Part shown: one piece after another, positions 41,708 to 48,557 of the stretch
Position numbering within the stretch: position 1 is the first letter of the stretch
How the letters are laid out: each line of letters begins with the position of its first letter
Assembly (NCBI RefSeq): GCF_001544135.1
Contig: NZ_BCPV01000029.1
Location: forward strand, 1 to 48,557
DNA: 48,557 nucleotides
Reading direction: 5' to 3'
From: Geobacillus zalihae NBRC 101842
Lineage (GTDB): Bacteria; Bacillota; Bacilli; Bacillales; Anoxybacillaceae
Program-made: the position numbers and the translations under genes
Notes under the pieces: model-generated
Told to the model about the DNA's origin: nothing
The model's input: only the letters and a program-made list of their open reading frames with translations
Database searches by the model: none

Positions 41708-42571
41708 ATGATCGAACGCCTTGTTGTCGTCGGCAGCGGCGTGATGGGGAGAGGCATTGCGTATGTCGGCGCTGTCGGCGGGTTTCAGACGACCTTAGTG
41801 GACATTAAGCAAGAACAATTGGAGAGCGCCCAGAAGGAGATTGCTTCAATTTTTGAACAAGCGGTCGCTCGGGGGAAATTGACAACGGGCGAGCGGCAAG
41901 AAGCCGAGGCGCGCCTGTCGTATTCGCTTGATTTAGCCGGCGCTGTGCGCGATGCCGATTTGGTGATCGAGGCCGTGCCGGAAAAACTTGAATGGAAAAA
42001 GCAAGTGTTCGAGACGATTGACGCTCATGCGCCGGCGTCGTGCTATTTTGCGACGAATACGTCCACCATGAGCCCGACCGAAATCGGTTCGTTCACCAAA
42101 CGGCCGGAGCGGGTGATCGCCATGCACTTTTTCAACCCGGTTCATAAAATGAAGCTTGTGGAAATCATCCGCGGGTTGGAGACGAGCGACGAAACGGCGC
42201 AAATGGCGAAGGAAGTCGCCGCGCGGATGGGGAAAGAAACCGTTGTCGTCAATGAATTTCCGGGATTCGTCACGAGCCGGATCAGCGCTCTTGTCGGCAA
42301 TGAAGCGTTTTATATGCTGCAAGAAGGCGTGGGGACGCCGGAAGAAATCGACAAAGCGATCAAGCTCGGCCTCAATTTCCCGATGGGTCCGTTTGAGCTC
42401 GCGGATTTAGTCGGGCTCGATACGAGATTGAACAACTTAAAATATTTGCACGAAAAACTCGGAGAAAAATACCGCCCGGCGCCGCTGTTGGAGCAATACG
42501 TCAAAGCGGGGCGGCTCGGCCGCAAAACAGGCCGCGGCGTCTATGACTATACGAATCGGGAAAACGGCTGA
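41708..42571 (+). CDS. paaH: 3-hydroxyacyl-CoA dehydrogenase PaaH
   Basis: The enzyme has 287 residues. The N-terminal NAD domain has LVVVGSGVMGRGIAYVGAVGG. The linker carries AMHFFNPVHKMKLVEII, with the catalytic histidine, and NEFPGFVTSRI. The C-terminal dimer domain has FPMGPFELADLVGLD. It oxidises 3-hydroxyadipyl-CoA to 3-oxoadipyl-CoA late in phenylacetate breakdown. GGGAGGGGG precedes the ATG. The next gene, a thiolase, starts 27 bases downstream. Confidence 0.92.
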   Translation: MIERLVVVGSGVMGRGIAYVGAVGGFQTTLVDIKQEQLESAQKEIASIFEQAVARGKLTTGERQEAEARLSYSLDLAGAVRDADLVIEAVPEKLEWKKQVFETIDAHAPASCYFATNTSTMSPTEIGSFTKRPERVIAMHFFNPVHKMKLVEIIRGLETSDETAQMAKEVAARMGKETVVVNEFPGFVTSRISALVGNEAFYMLQEGVGTPEEIDKAIKLGLNFPMGPFELADLVGLDTRLNNLKYLHEKLGEKYRPAPLLEQYVKAGRLGRKTGRGVYDYTNRENG

Positions 42572-42597
42572 TCTGTCGAAAAAGGATGGGGGAGAAT

Positions 42598-43809
42598 ATG
42601 AACAGAGAAGTTGTGATTGTCGATGCGGTGCGCACACCGATTGGCCGCTACAAGGGCGTGTTGAAAGACGTCAGGCCGGATGATCTGGCAGCTGCTGTCA
42701 TTCGAGCGCTTATCGAGCGAAATCCGGGGCTGCCGGTCGAACAAATTGATGATGTCGTTTTTGGCAACGCCAACCAAGCCGGCGAGGACAACCGCAACGT
42801 CGCCCGCATGGCGGCGCTGTTGGCCGGGCTGCCCATTGAAGTCGCAGGGGTGACGGTCAACCGGCTGTGCGGTTCAGGGCTTGATGCGGTCAATTATGCG
42901 GCGCGGGTGATTTTGGCTGGAGAGGCGGATATCATGATCGCGGGCGGCGTGGAAAGCATGACGCGCGCTCCGTTTGTCATGCCGAAACCGGCAAGCGATT
43001 TCCCGCGCGGCAACATCGAGATGTACGATACGACGATTGGCTGGCGCTTTATCAATCCGAAAATGCACGAAATGTACGGCACCGACAGCATGCCGCAGAC
43101 GGCGGAAAACGTGGCGAAGCGGTTCGGCGTGACGCGCGAGGCGCAAGATGAGTTTGCCTATGAAAGCCAAATGAAAGCGAAACAAGCGATCGAAACGAAT
43201 CGGTTTGCGGATGAACTCGTGCCGGTTGTATACCACGATCGAAAAGGCAACCGCGTTGTCGTCGATAAAGACGAGCATCCGCGTCCGGATACGACGTTGG
43301 AGAAGCTGGCGAAGCTACCGCCGTTGTTTGAAAACGGCACGGTGACAGCCGGCAACTCGTCCGGCATTAACGACGGGGCGGCGGCGCTTTTGTTAATGAG
43401 CGCCGAAAAGGCAAAAGAACTCGGGCTCAAGCCGCTGGCTGCCTATGTCACTTCAGCGGTCGCCGGCGTTGAACCGGCCGTCATGGGAATCGGCCCGGTT
43501 TTTGCGACGCGCAAAGCGTTGCGCCGCGCCGGGTTGTCGCTTGACGACATCGGGCTTGTCGAGCTGAACGAAGCGTTCGCCTCACAGGCGCTAGAGTGCA
43601 TTCGCCAGCTAGAGCTCGACCGGTCGAAAGTGAACGTCAACGGGGGAGCGATCGCCCTCGGCCATCCGCTTGGGGCGAGCGGCGCCCGCATTTTGACGAC
43701 ATTGATTTACGAAATGCGAAAACGCGGCGTCGCCTATGGCTTGGCGACGATGTGCATTGGCGTCGGCCAAGGAATCGCCACCATTGTGAAAAACGCAGAC
43801 GAACGGTGA
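42598..43809 (+). CDS. paaJ: Beta-ketoadipyl-CoA thiolase PaaJ
   Basis: The thiolase has 403 residues with the nucleophilic cysteine in [13 protein letters not shown], the catalytic histidine in [19 protein letters not shown] and the second cysteine in TMCIGVGQG. It splits 3-oxoadipyl-CoA to acetyl-CoA and succinyl-CoA, the last step of the pathway. The ATG at 42598 follows GGGGGAG; an ATG at 42586 is too close to that site. A strong terminator follows and closes the catabolic operon before paaX. Confidence 0.92.
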   Translation: MNREVVIVDAVRTPIGRYKGVLKDVRPDDLAAAVIRALIERNPGLPVEQIDDVVFGNANQAGEDNRNVARMAALLAGLPIEVAGVTVNRLCGSGLDAVNYAARVILAGEADIMIAGGVESMTRAPFVMPKPASDFPRGNIEMYDTTIGWRFINPKMHEMYGTDSMPQTAENVAKRFGVTREAQDEFAYESQMKAKQAIETNRFADELVPVVYHDRKGNRVVVDKDEHPRPDTTLEKLAKLPPLFENGTVTAGNSSGINDGAAALLLMSAEKAKELGLKPLAAYVTSAVAGVEPAVMGIGPVFATRKALRRAGLSLDDIGLVELNEAFASQALECIRQLELDRSKVNVNGGAIALGHPLGASGARILTTLIYEMRKRGVAYGLATMCIGVGQGIATIVKNADER

Positions 43810-43894
43810 GAGTATTTCGCCAGGTTGGCCTTGTCGCGGCGGCTTGGCGAAATGACGCCGGACCGGGCTGCGGCCGCCCGTTGGCGCGCCGCTG

Positions 43895-43930
43895 AGAGCC
43901 GCCTGCTTTTTAGCGGTGCGGCTCTTTTTT
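43895..43930 (+). terminator. Terminator of the paa catabolic operon
   Basis: AGAGCCGC (43895-43902) pairs with GCGGCTCT (43918-43925), followed by TTTTTT to 43930. Confidence 0.85.
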
Positions 43931-43953
43931 ATTCCGTTTGTTTTTCGTCCGTC

Positions 43954-43982
43954 TTGCCAGCGTGAGAAAAGTTTGTTACGAT
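43954..43982 (+). promoter_or_regulatory. paaX promoter
   Basis: TTGCCA (43954-43959), a 17-base spacer and TACGAT (43977-43982). The regulator therefore has its own promoter. No AACGTT repeat like those at paaA is found here, so strong autoregulation by the same site is not evident. Confidence 0.55.
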
Positions 43983-44019
43983 TATAGTTCGAACACAAGA
44001 TAAAGGGAGTTTCGGCAAA

Positions 44020-44877
44020 ATGAATACGCGCTCACTCATTTTTACCATTTACGGCGACTACATCCGCCATTACGGCGGTGAAATTTGGATCGGGAGCCTC
44101 ATCCGCCTTCTCCGTGAATTCGGCCATAACGACCAAGCGGTGCGGGCAGCGGTGTCGCGCATGAGCAAGCAAGGATGGATTCAGGCAGAAAAACGCGGCA
44201 ATAAAAGCTACTATTCCCTTACGGCGCGCGGCGTCAAGCGGATGGAGGAGGCGGCGCGGCGCATTTACAAAACGCGTCCCGAGCATTGGGACGGGAAATG
44301 GCGGATCCTGATCTATACGATTCCTGAGGAGAAGCGGCATTTGCGCGACGAACTGCGAAAGGAGCTTGTTTGGAGCGGGTTCGGCACGATGTCCAACAGC
44401 TGCTGGATGTCCCCGAACAATTTGGAGCAACAAGTGTACGACTTGATCGACAAGTACGACATCCGCCCGTATGTCGACTTCTTTTTGGCCGAATACGATG
44501 GACCGCATACGAACAAGCAGCTTGTGGAAAAGTGCTGGAACTTAGAAGAGATCAACCAAAAATACGAGCAGTTTATTGCCGTCTACAGCCAAAAATATGT
44601 CATTGACAAACATAAAATCGAGCGCGGCGAAATGTCGGATGCGGACTGTTTTGTCGAGCGAACGAAGCTCGTTCATGAGTACCGGAAGTTTTTGTTCATC
44701 GACCCTGGCTTGCCGGAAGAGCTGCTGCCGAACGAGTGGATGGGAAGCCATGCCGCCGCCTTGTTCAATGACTATTACCAACAGCTCGCCGCGCCGGCTA
44801 GCCGTTTCTTTGAAGCGGTGTTTCAAGAAGGGGCAGAGCTTGACAAAAAAGAAGAGGAAGAGACCTCCGTGGAATGA
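44020..44877 (+). CDS. paaX: Phenylacetic acid degradation repressor PaaX
   Basis: The regulator has 285 residues of the PaaX family. An N-terminal winged helix (SLIFTIYGDYIRHYGGEIWIGSLIRLL, VRAAVSRMSKQGWIQAEKRGNKSYYSLTARG) precedes the central PaaX domain (WDGKWRILIYTIPEEKRHLRDELRKEL, WSGFGTMSNSCWMSP) and a helical C-terminal part. PaaX represses paa genes until phenylacetyl-CoA binds. AAAGGGAG lies upstream of the ATG. Probable targets are the AACGTT inverted repeats at 34623-34659 and 35184-35234. With paaK broken, its inducer might not be made. Confidence 0.93.
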   Translation: MNTRSLIFTIYGDYIRHYGGEIWIGSLIRLLREFGHNDQAVRAAVSRMSKQGWIQAEKRGNKSYYSLTARGVKRMEEAARRIYKTRPEHWDGKWRILIYTIPEEKRHLRDELRKELVWSGFGTMSNSCWMSPNNLEQQVYDLIDKYDIRPYVDFFLAEYDGPHTNKQLVEKCWNLEEINQKYEQFIAVYSQKYVIDKHKIERGEMSDADCFVERTKLVHEYRKFLFIDPGLPEELLPNEWMGSHAAALFNDYYQQLAAPASRFFEAVFQEGAELDKKEEEETSVE

Positions 44878-44878
44878 A

Positions 44879-44925
44879 CCGGGATGCACGGCGCAACAGC
44901 AGCTGGGCATCCCGGTTGCCGTTTA
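44879..44925 (+). terminator. Possible paaX terminator
   Basis: CCGGGATGC (44879-44887) and GCATCCCGG (44907-44915) form a perfect 9-bp stem directly after paaX. The following TTGCCGTTT is a poor T tail, so efficiency is uncertain. Confidence 0.5.
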
Positions 44926-44959
44926 TGGAGTGTTTGGTATAGGAGTGTGAAAGAGGAAA

Positions 44960-45372
44960 GTTGCCTCCGAATGTGCTGTCTTCATGAAAAAATCACCAAT
45001 TGCCGGAACGATTTCCTGCATCAGTTGTCCACCCGCTCGATCCGTGAAAACCAAGTGGTGTACGTGGAGGATTTGCGTGTGCGGAGCATGCAAAAAAACG
45101 GCAAGTTTGCCAAATCCATTTCCGATTCCGCGTGGGGGCGTTTTCTCAATATGCTTGAGTATAAAACGACATGGTACGGGCGGGTGGTGGCTCGTGTCGC
45201 GAGCATCTTCCCGTCCAGCTAATTGTGCTCGCGCTACCGGCATCGGCAGGTTGAGATGAAGTGGCTTGGCATCTGCAAGTGGGTGTGCCCGAACGGCGGA
45301 GCCGAACATGACCGGAACCATAACGCCGCCCGAAATATCCTGAATGAAGGGCTTCGTTTGTTGTCGTTGTAG
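44960..45372 (+). pseudogene. TnpB (IS200/IS605, IS1341-type) C-terminal remnant
   Basis: One frame encodes the last third of a TnpB RNA-guided nuclease: LHEKITNCRNDFLHQLSTRSIRENQ, VVYVEDLRVRSMQ (RuvC glutamate region), KSISDSAWGRFLNMLEYKTTWYGR, and after a stop codon at 45220-45222 the zinc-ribbon/RuvC III part CPNGGAEHDRNHNAARNILNEGLRLL. The stop falls where relatives read FPSSQLCS, so a CAA to TAA change is likely. The cysteine pairs are partly lost (CSRY, CPNG). About two thirds of the gene upstream is missing. This is an old inactive fragment beside paaX. Confidence 0.8.
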
Positions 45373-45490
45373 GGAAGTCGAACTGTGGGATGCACGGGGA
45401 TGGCTTGGTGAACAACCTACCGAAGAGCGGATGTTACCAAGAATCCCCCACTTCGAAACATTAGTGTAGGTGGGAGAACGTTCAAGTTAC
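45373..45490 (+). mobile_element. Right end of the IS1341-type element (omega-RNA/right-end region)
   Basis: The sequence after the tnpB remnant contains GGGATGCACGGGGATGG, a TTACCAAGAATCCCCCACTT stretch and GTAGGTGGGAG (45468-45478) that can form the imperfect terminal hairpin of IS200/IS605 elements, ending near GTTCAAG (about 45481-45487). In intact elements this segment also encodes the scaffold of the TnpB guide RNA. The exact boundary is uncertain. Confidence 0.55.
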
Positions 45491-45562
45491 ACTCAAATTA
45501 TTCTCATTTTCATAAAAATATGGTATTGTTAATGTATAACGTTTTTTTCACGTTTGTTGAAT

Positions 45563-45662
45563 ATAATGAATGATGTTTGTCGTTTTCTGATCTTCGTTAT
45601 CCAATCACAAGGGGGTGATGGACAACATCAGCAACGCCGAGCTGGCTAGTTCGGTATCAAAG
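45563..45662 (+). repeat. Degenerate copy of the nitronate monooxygenase gene start
   Basis: About 100 bases here match the first 100 bases of the gene at 47421, with shared ATAATGAATGAT, CTTCGTTATCC and CAACATCAGCAACGCCGAG blocks and several indels and substitutions. No open frame survives. It lies in direct orientation about 1.85 kb before the second copy (47418-47517), so the two bracket the AT-rich islet. Confidence 0.7.
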
Positions 45663-45770
45663 ACGTGAATGCACTTGGGATCATCAATGTTCATTAGTGT
45701 GTTATTCTGTCCTGAAAGGGAAATTTGTTCATAACGATGGACCGGGAAACGAAATTGCTGGGGGGATGGT

Positions 45771-46130
45771 ATGAGGAGATATATCTTGGTGAGTATTATT
45801 TTGTGTTCCATAGCATTATTATTCTTCTTTAGTGAATATAGCGCGAATCGATCTCCTAATCAAGCAACTGTTTCAGAAGGTTTTATTATTATGAAAGAAG
45901 GGGAGGTCTATTTAGTTGAAGATCAAGATTTTATTCAGGACGACGCCAATAAATTATCAATACAGGAATTAAGAAGAAAATACCATATGAGTAAGTTATG
46001 GATTACGGGAGCTGGTGCTTTGGGAGGAATAAAAAACGGGCAAAAGGTCAGAGTGTGGTACTCAGAGGTTTTAGAGTCGTATCCTAGTAAAATCAAAGTT
46101 ACGAAAATTGAGCCTGTTCAATATAATTGA
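45771..46130 (+). CDS. DUF3221-type small exported protein
   Basis: The product has 119 residues. The N terminus MRRYILVSIILCSIALLFFF is a signal or membrane anchor; a cysteine at 12 lies mid-helix, so lipidation is unlikely. The rest fits the DUF3221 pattern of YobA-like Bacillus proteins: EGFIIMKEGEVYLVEDQDF, then LSIQELRRKY and a beta strand GQKVRVWYSEVLESYPSKIKV. The function of the family is unknown. GGGGGG precedes the ATG. Codon usage is AT-rich, unlike the flanking paa genes, which suggests acquisition by transfer. Confidence 0.75.
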   Translation: MRRYILVSIILCSIALLFFFSEYSANRSPNQATVSEGFIIMKEGEVYLVEDQDFIQDDANKLSIQELRRKYHMSKLWITGAGALGGIKNGQKVRVWYSEVLESYPSKIKVTKIEPVQYN

Positions 46131-46187
46131 AACATATAAATTATCTCGGTGCTATAGTTTTGGAATTTTATAAGGGGGCTTACTTTA

Positions 46188-47371
46188 ATGAAAAAAATTG
46201 TATTTATCATTTTTGTAATGATTGGGTTTATTATGTCGTCTATAATGAATATCCCGGCAACCGTTCTTGCTCAAAAAAACAGTAATAATGCTTATGACAT
46301 GATTAATTCAAAAGGTGAAATCATTAAGTATGAAGATTACATGAAAAAGTTAAAGAATTCAAGAGTTTTGGTCACCGAAGGATCAGAAGGAACCGGTGAA
46401 GTTCTTCCAAAAGCAGAGATAAATACAGATTTCCTGAATCCGTGACAGAAGTGTATCAAAAATGCTGGGAAACCCAATCGTGTCGAGACTTCGACTCCAT
46501 TTCGAATGTTCACCTATTAGGTGAAGAACCCCGAGTGCAATATTTTGTTGATTGATCCAGTTTTCTTGGCAGCTTTGAACGCGTCTTTATCACGGATTCA
46601 GGAGATTTCAAAAAAAGTAAGCCTTACAAATATAATTTAAACCCTGAAACAACATATATCGGTGATAAATCTCCAAATCAATATTTTCCTCAGGTTGTGA
46701 TTGGTGCTGATGGCCGTGCAAAAGTCTCCAATACTTCAGTCGCCCCTTACAGACAAATTGCGTACATTGAATTGGAATTTAGAGACGGTTGGTATGCTTG
46801 CACAGGAACTGTTATCGGAAAAGATAAAGTTCTTACAAATGCACATTGTGTTATGGACGTTGTGAATCAGTCCGGCGCGATAAATGGTTATGTATATCCC
46901 GCCATGAATAATAATATATATTCATACGGTGTGTATCAAATAGTAGATTATTATATTACGAGCAACTATATTCAAACAGGAGACCCAACTCAAGACTTTG
47001 CAGTTCTTAAGCTTAGCACATATTTAGGAAAAAATATTGGTGATGTAGTCGGATATCTTCCATTAAGACAAGTATCTAACATTCAAGGTACGTCAGTAAA
47101 AATTTATGGATATCCAGGGGATAAAATCGAACAGTATAAGGAAATATCTCAATGGGGAATGGCTGGCTCCGTTTCCAAAGAAACCGGTGAGCTTGCATTT
47201 TATCAGATTGATACTTATAATGGACAATCCGGTTCCTCTTTACTAAACTCATCAAACGAAATCATTGCTGTTCATAGAGGGAGCTTTCGTATCAATGGTA
47301 CTACTTACAATGGGGGACCGAAAATGATTAAACCGGTATATGATTTTATTCGAGCAGCAATGCAAAATTAA
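46188..47371 (+). pseudogene. Glutamyl endopeptidase-like (S1B) secreted serine protease, broken
   Basis: The gene begins at 46188 (AAGGGGG upstream) with a secretory signal (MKKIVFIIFVMIGFIMSS...ATVLAQ) and a propeptide, reading to TGA 46443. Around 46430 the meaningful frame shifts to another (ESVTEVYQKCWETQS...), which meets an in-frame TGA at 46553-46555, then continues to the mature protease. VVIGADGRAKVSN-TSVAPYR resembles Bacillus glutamyl endopeptidases. The triad is His in TNAHCV (codon 46844-46846), Asp in DFAVLKL and Ser in GQSGSS. The frameshift plus nonsense codon should prevent a full preproprotein. An ATG at 46697 could give only a leaderless protease domain. Base composition is AT-rich. 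Confidence 0.8.
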
Positions 47372-47417
47372 CCATAGGATTAGAAACATGGACTTAATAT
47401 TTCTAAAAGGTGTGATC

Positions 47418-47517
47418 ATAATGAATGATATTTGCCGTTTGCTCGACCTTCGTTATCCGATCATTCAAGGGGGGATGGGCAACATCAGCAACGCCGAGTT
47501 GGCGAGCGCCGTATCGG
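47418..47517 (+). repeat. Second copy of the ~100-bp direct repeat
   Basis: This is the coding copy of the repeat described at 45563-45662. It carries the ATG and first 32 codons of the nitronate monooxygenase gene. Confidence 0.7.
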
Positions 47518-48250
47518 AAGCGGGGGGGGGCTTGGAACGATCGGAGCCGGAACGATGACGCCCGATGAGGTGGAGGCGCTGATCGTTGAAACGAAGCGGC
47601 GCACCAACCGTCCGTTTGCGGTGAACATTCCGCTTCAAGTGACGCCGCACGCCGCGGAGATCGCCGAACTCGTCATCCGCCATCAAGTGCCGGTCGTTTC
47701 CCTTTCCGCCGGCAATCCGGCGCCGTGGATTCCGCGTTTTGCGGAACATGGCATCAAGGTGCTTGTCGTCGTCGCCTCGGTCAACCAAGCGCAAAAAGCG
47801 GAAGCGGCTGGAGCGGATCTCGTCGTCGCCGAGGGGTATGAGGCGGCAGGCATCAACTCGCCGCTTGAGTTGACGACGATGACGCTCATTCCGCAAGTCG
47901 CCAGCGCCGTCCGCATCCCCGTCGTCGCCGCGGGCGGCATCGGCGATGGGCGCGGGCTGCTCGCCGCCTTCGCTCTCGGCGCCCAAGGGGTGCAGCTTGG
48001 CACAAGGCTGGTGGCCACGAAGGAAGCGCCGTTTCATGACGCGTATAAACGGCGGCTTGTCGAGGCGAAAGAAAATGAAACGGTCATCGTCGGCCGCTCG
48101 GTCGGGCGCATCCGCCGCGTCATGCGCACGCCGTATGTCGAGAAGCTGCTGGAGTATGAACAGCAAGGCATGCCGCTCGAGCAGTTTCAAGAATATACAT
48201 CGGAGGATCGTCATCGCCGCGGCGCCCTTCTTGGCGATTTTCATGAAGGA
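47421..48250 (+). pseudogene. Nitronate monooxygenase (2-nitropropane dioxygenase), frameshifted and 3'-interrupted
   Basis: The start MNDICRLLDLRYPIIQGGMGNISNAELASAVSEAG (FMN enzyme of the NMO/FabK family, with QGGMG) runs into a tract of nine G residues at 47522-47530, after which the frame is lost. The protein continues in another frame: GLGTIGAGTMTPDEVEALI, GGIGDGRGLLAAFALGAQGVQLGTR (FMN phosphate loop), then DFHEGF. A run of seven G would restore the frame. After DFHEGF near 48250 the normal C terminus is replaced by mobile-element sequence. The enzyme is therefore broken twice. Ribosome binding: AAAGGTGTG upstream of ATG 47421. Confidence 0.82.
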
Positions 48251-48251
48251 T

Positions 48252-48557
48252 TTATCTTAATTAGGCGAGAAGACTCCCACTTCAACGAAGCGAAGCGGAG
48301 TAAGTGGGAGATGAATCGCCTTAACTATATTTTGCTGAAAATAGGATAGATTCAGTAAAATATAGTATCATATAGTTAGATGGGAGGTGAAAACATGTAT
48401 TTTTGTATCAAACAACAGCTAAATGGTTTGACCAAAGAAGAATACTTGACTCTTCGAGAACTGTGCCATATTGCCAAGAACATGTACAACGTCGGATTGT
48501 ACAATGTCAGACAATACTATTTTGAACACAAGGAATTTCTTAATTATGAGAAAAACT
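48252..48557 (+). mobile_element. IS200/IS605-type element interrupting the nitronate monooxygenase gene (left part)
   Basis: After the last recognisable monooxygenase codon come TTAATTAGGCGAGAAG and a hairpin: CTCCCACTT (48274-48282) with AAGTGGGAG (48302-48310), enclosed by GGCGA (48264-48268) and TCGCC (48316-48320). Such subterminal hairpins mark IS200/IS605 ends. A tnpB-like gene starts 75 bases later and leaves the window. The exact insertion point (about 48250-48258) and whether a tnpA exists cannot be seen. Confidence 0.65.
48395..48557 (+). CDS. TnpB-like protein, N-terminal part (runs off the window)
   Basis: Only 54 residues are visible: YFCIKQQLNGLTKEEYLTLRELC, HIAKNMYNVGLYNVRQYYFEHKEFL. 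This is the usual N-terminal segment of TnpB-type accessory nucleases of IS200/IS605 elements (a helix with tNxxxxNVGLYxxRQ). GGGAGGTGA at 48382-48390 precedes the ATG at 48395. The C-terminal RuvC motifs lie beyond the window, so activity cannot be judged. It is a different copy from the tnpB remnant at 44960-45372, which retains only the opposite end of the protein. Confidence 0.8.
   Translation, partial: MYFCIKQQLNGLTKEEYLTLRELCHIAKNMYNVGLYNVRQYYFEHKEFLNYEKN

Noticed and set aside
46443-46558. A small inserted element between the two parts of the protease gene
   Set aside because: The stretch encodes a continuous propeptide-like sequence in the same frame as the mature domain, so a frameshift plus a nonsense codon explains it better than an insertion.

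Overview
The window looks like chromosome of a thermophilic Bacillaceae of the Geobacillus type. The protein sequences read as Geobacillus/Bacillus versions, ribosome binding sites are strong AGGAGG-like, ATG/GTG/TTG starts are all used, and the Firmicutes control elements present include a proline T-box, a CodY box and cre-like sites. Most of the window is GC-rich. The exception is an AT-rich islet at about 45.5-47.4 kb. No rRNA, tRNA or CRISPR array was seen.

Layout. (1) 1-3.2 kb: sulfane-sulfur genes (TusA-rhodanese fusion, rhodanese-metallo-beta-lactamase fusion, TauE exporter) and a DUF302 gene. (2) 3.3-9.7 kb: fatty-acid desaturase, a half-size EamA permease, a 136-bp MITE with an 8-bp target duplication, a pRiA4b ORF-3-like protein, a Cof-type HAD phosphatase and an unknown membrane protein. 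(3) 9.7-19.2 kb: a catabolic cluster (citrate synthase-fold lyase, aldehyde dehydrogenase, zinc alcohol dehydrogenase, ThDP enzyme, TIM-barrel isomerase-like enzyme, TRAP transporter) whose leader carries four identical 12-bp palindromes. (4) 19.3-25.6 kb: MFS carboxylate carrier, divergent IclR-AroD-CoA transferase operon, LacI regulator and shikimate kinase. (5) 25.6-29.8 kb: a decayed surface-polysaccharide locus with a truncated and frameshifted glycoside hydrolase, a GT39/GT2 deletion fusion and GtrA, plus a hendecad-repeat coiled-coil gene. (6) 29.9-34.5 kb: proBA under a T-box, and ilvD. (7) 34.5-44.9 kb: the phenylacetate (paa) catabolic operon with paaX. Its first gene, paaK, has lost its middle. 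(8) 44.9-48.6 kb: a mobile-element-rich edge with a tnpB remnant, a DUF3221 lipoprotein-like gene, a broken glutamyl-endopeptidase gene, a nitronate monooxygenase gene broken twice, and the start of a second tnpB.

How it fits together. Regions 3, 4 and 7 are accessory carboxylate/aromatic catabolism. Each has its own regulator or operators: palindromes of unknown partner, IclR, and PaaX with AACGTT repeats plus cre. The most interesting possibly undescribed system is the 9.7-19.2 kb cluster, whose substrate I cannot assign. A second theme is recent gene decay: at least five loci (paaK, the GT39/GT2 pair, the glycoside hydrolase, the protease and nitronate monooxygenase) carry deletions, frameshifts or insertions, while most of their neighbours are intact.
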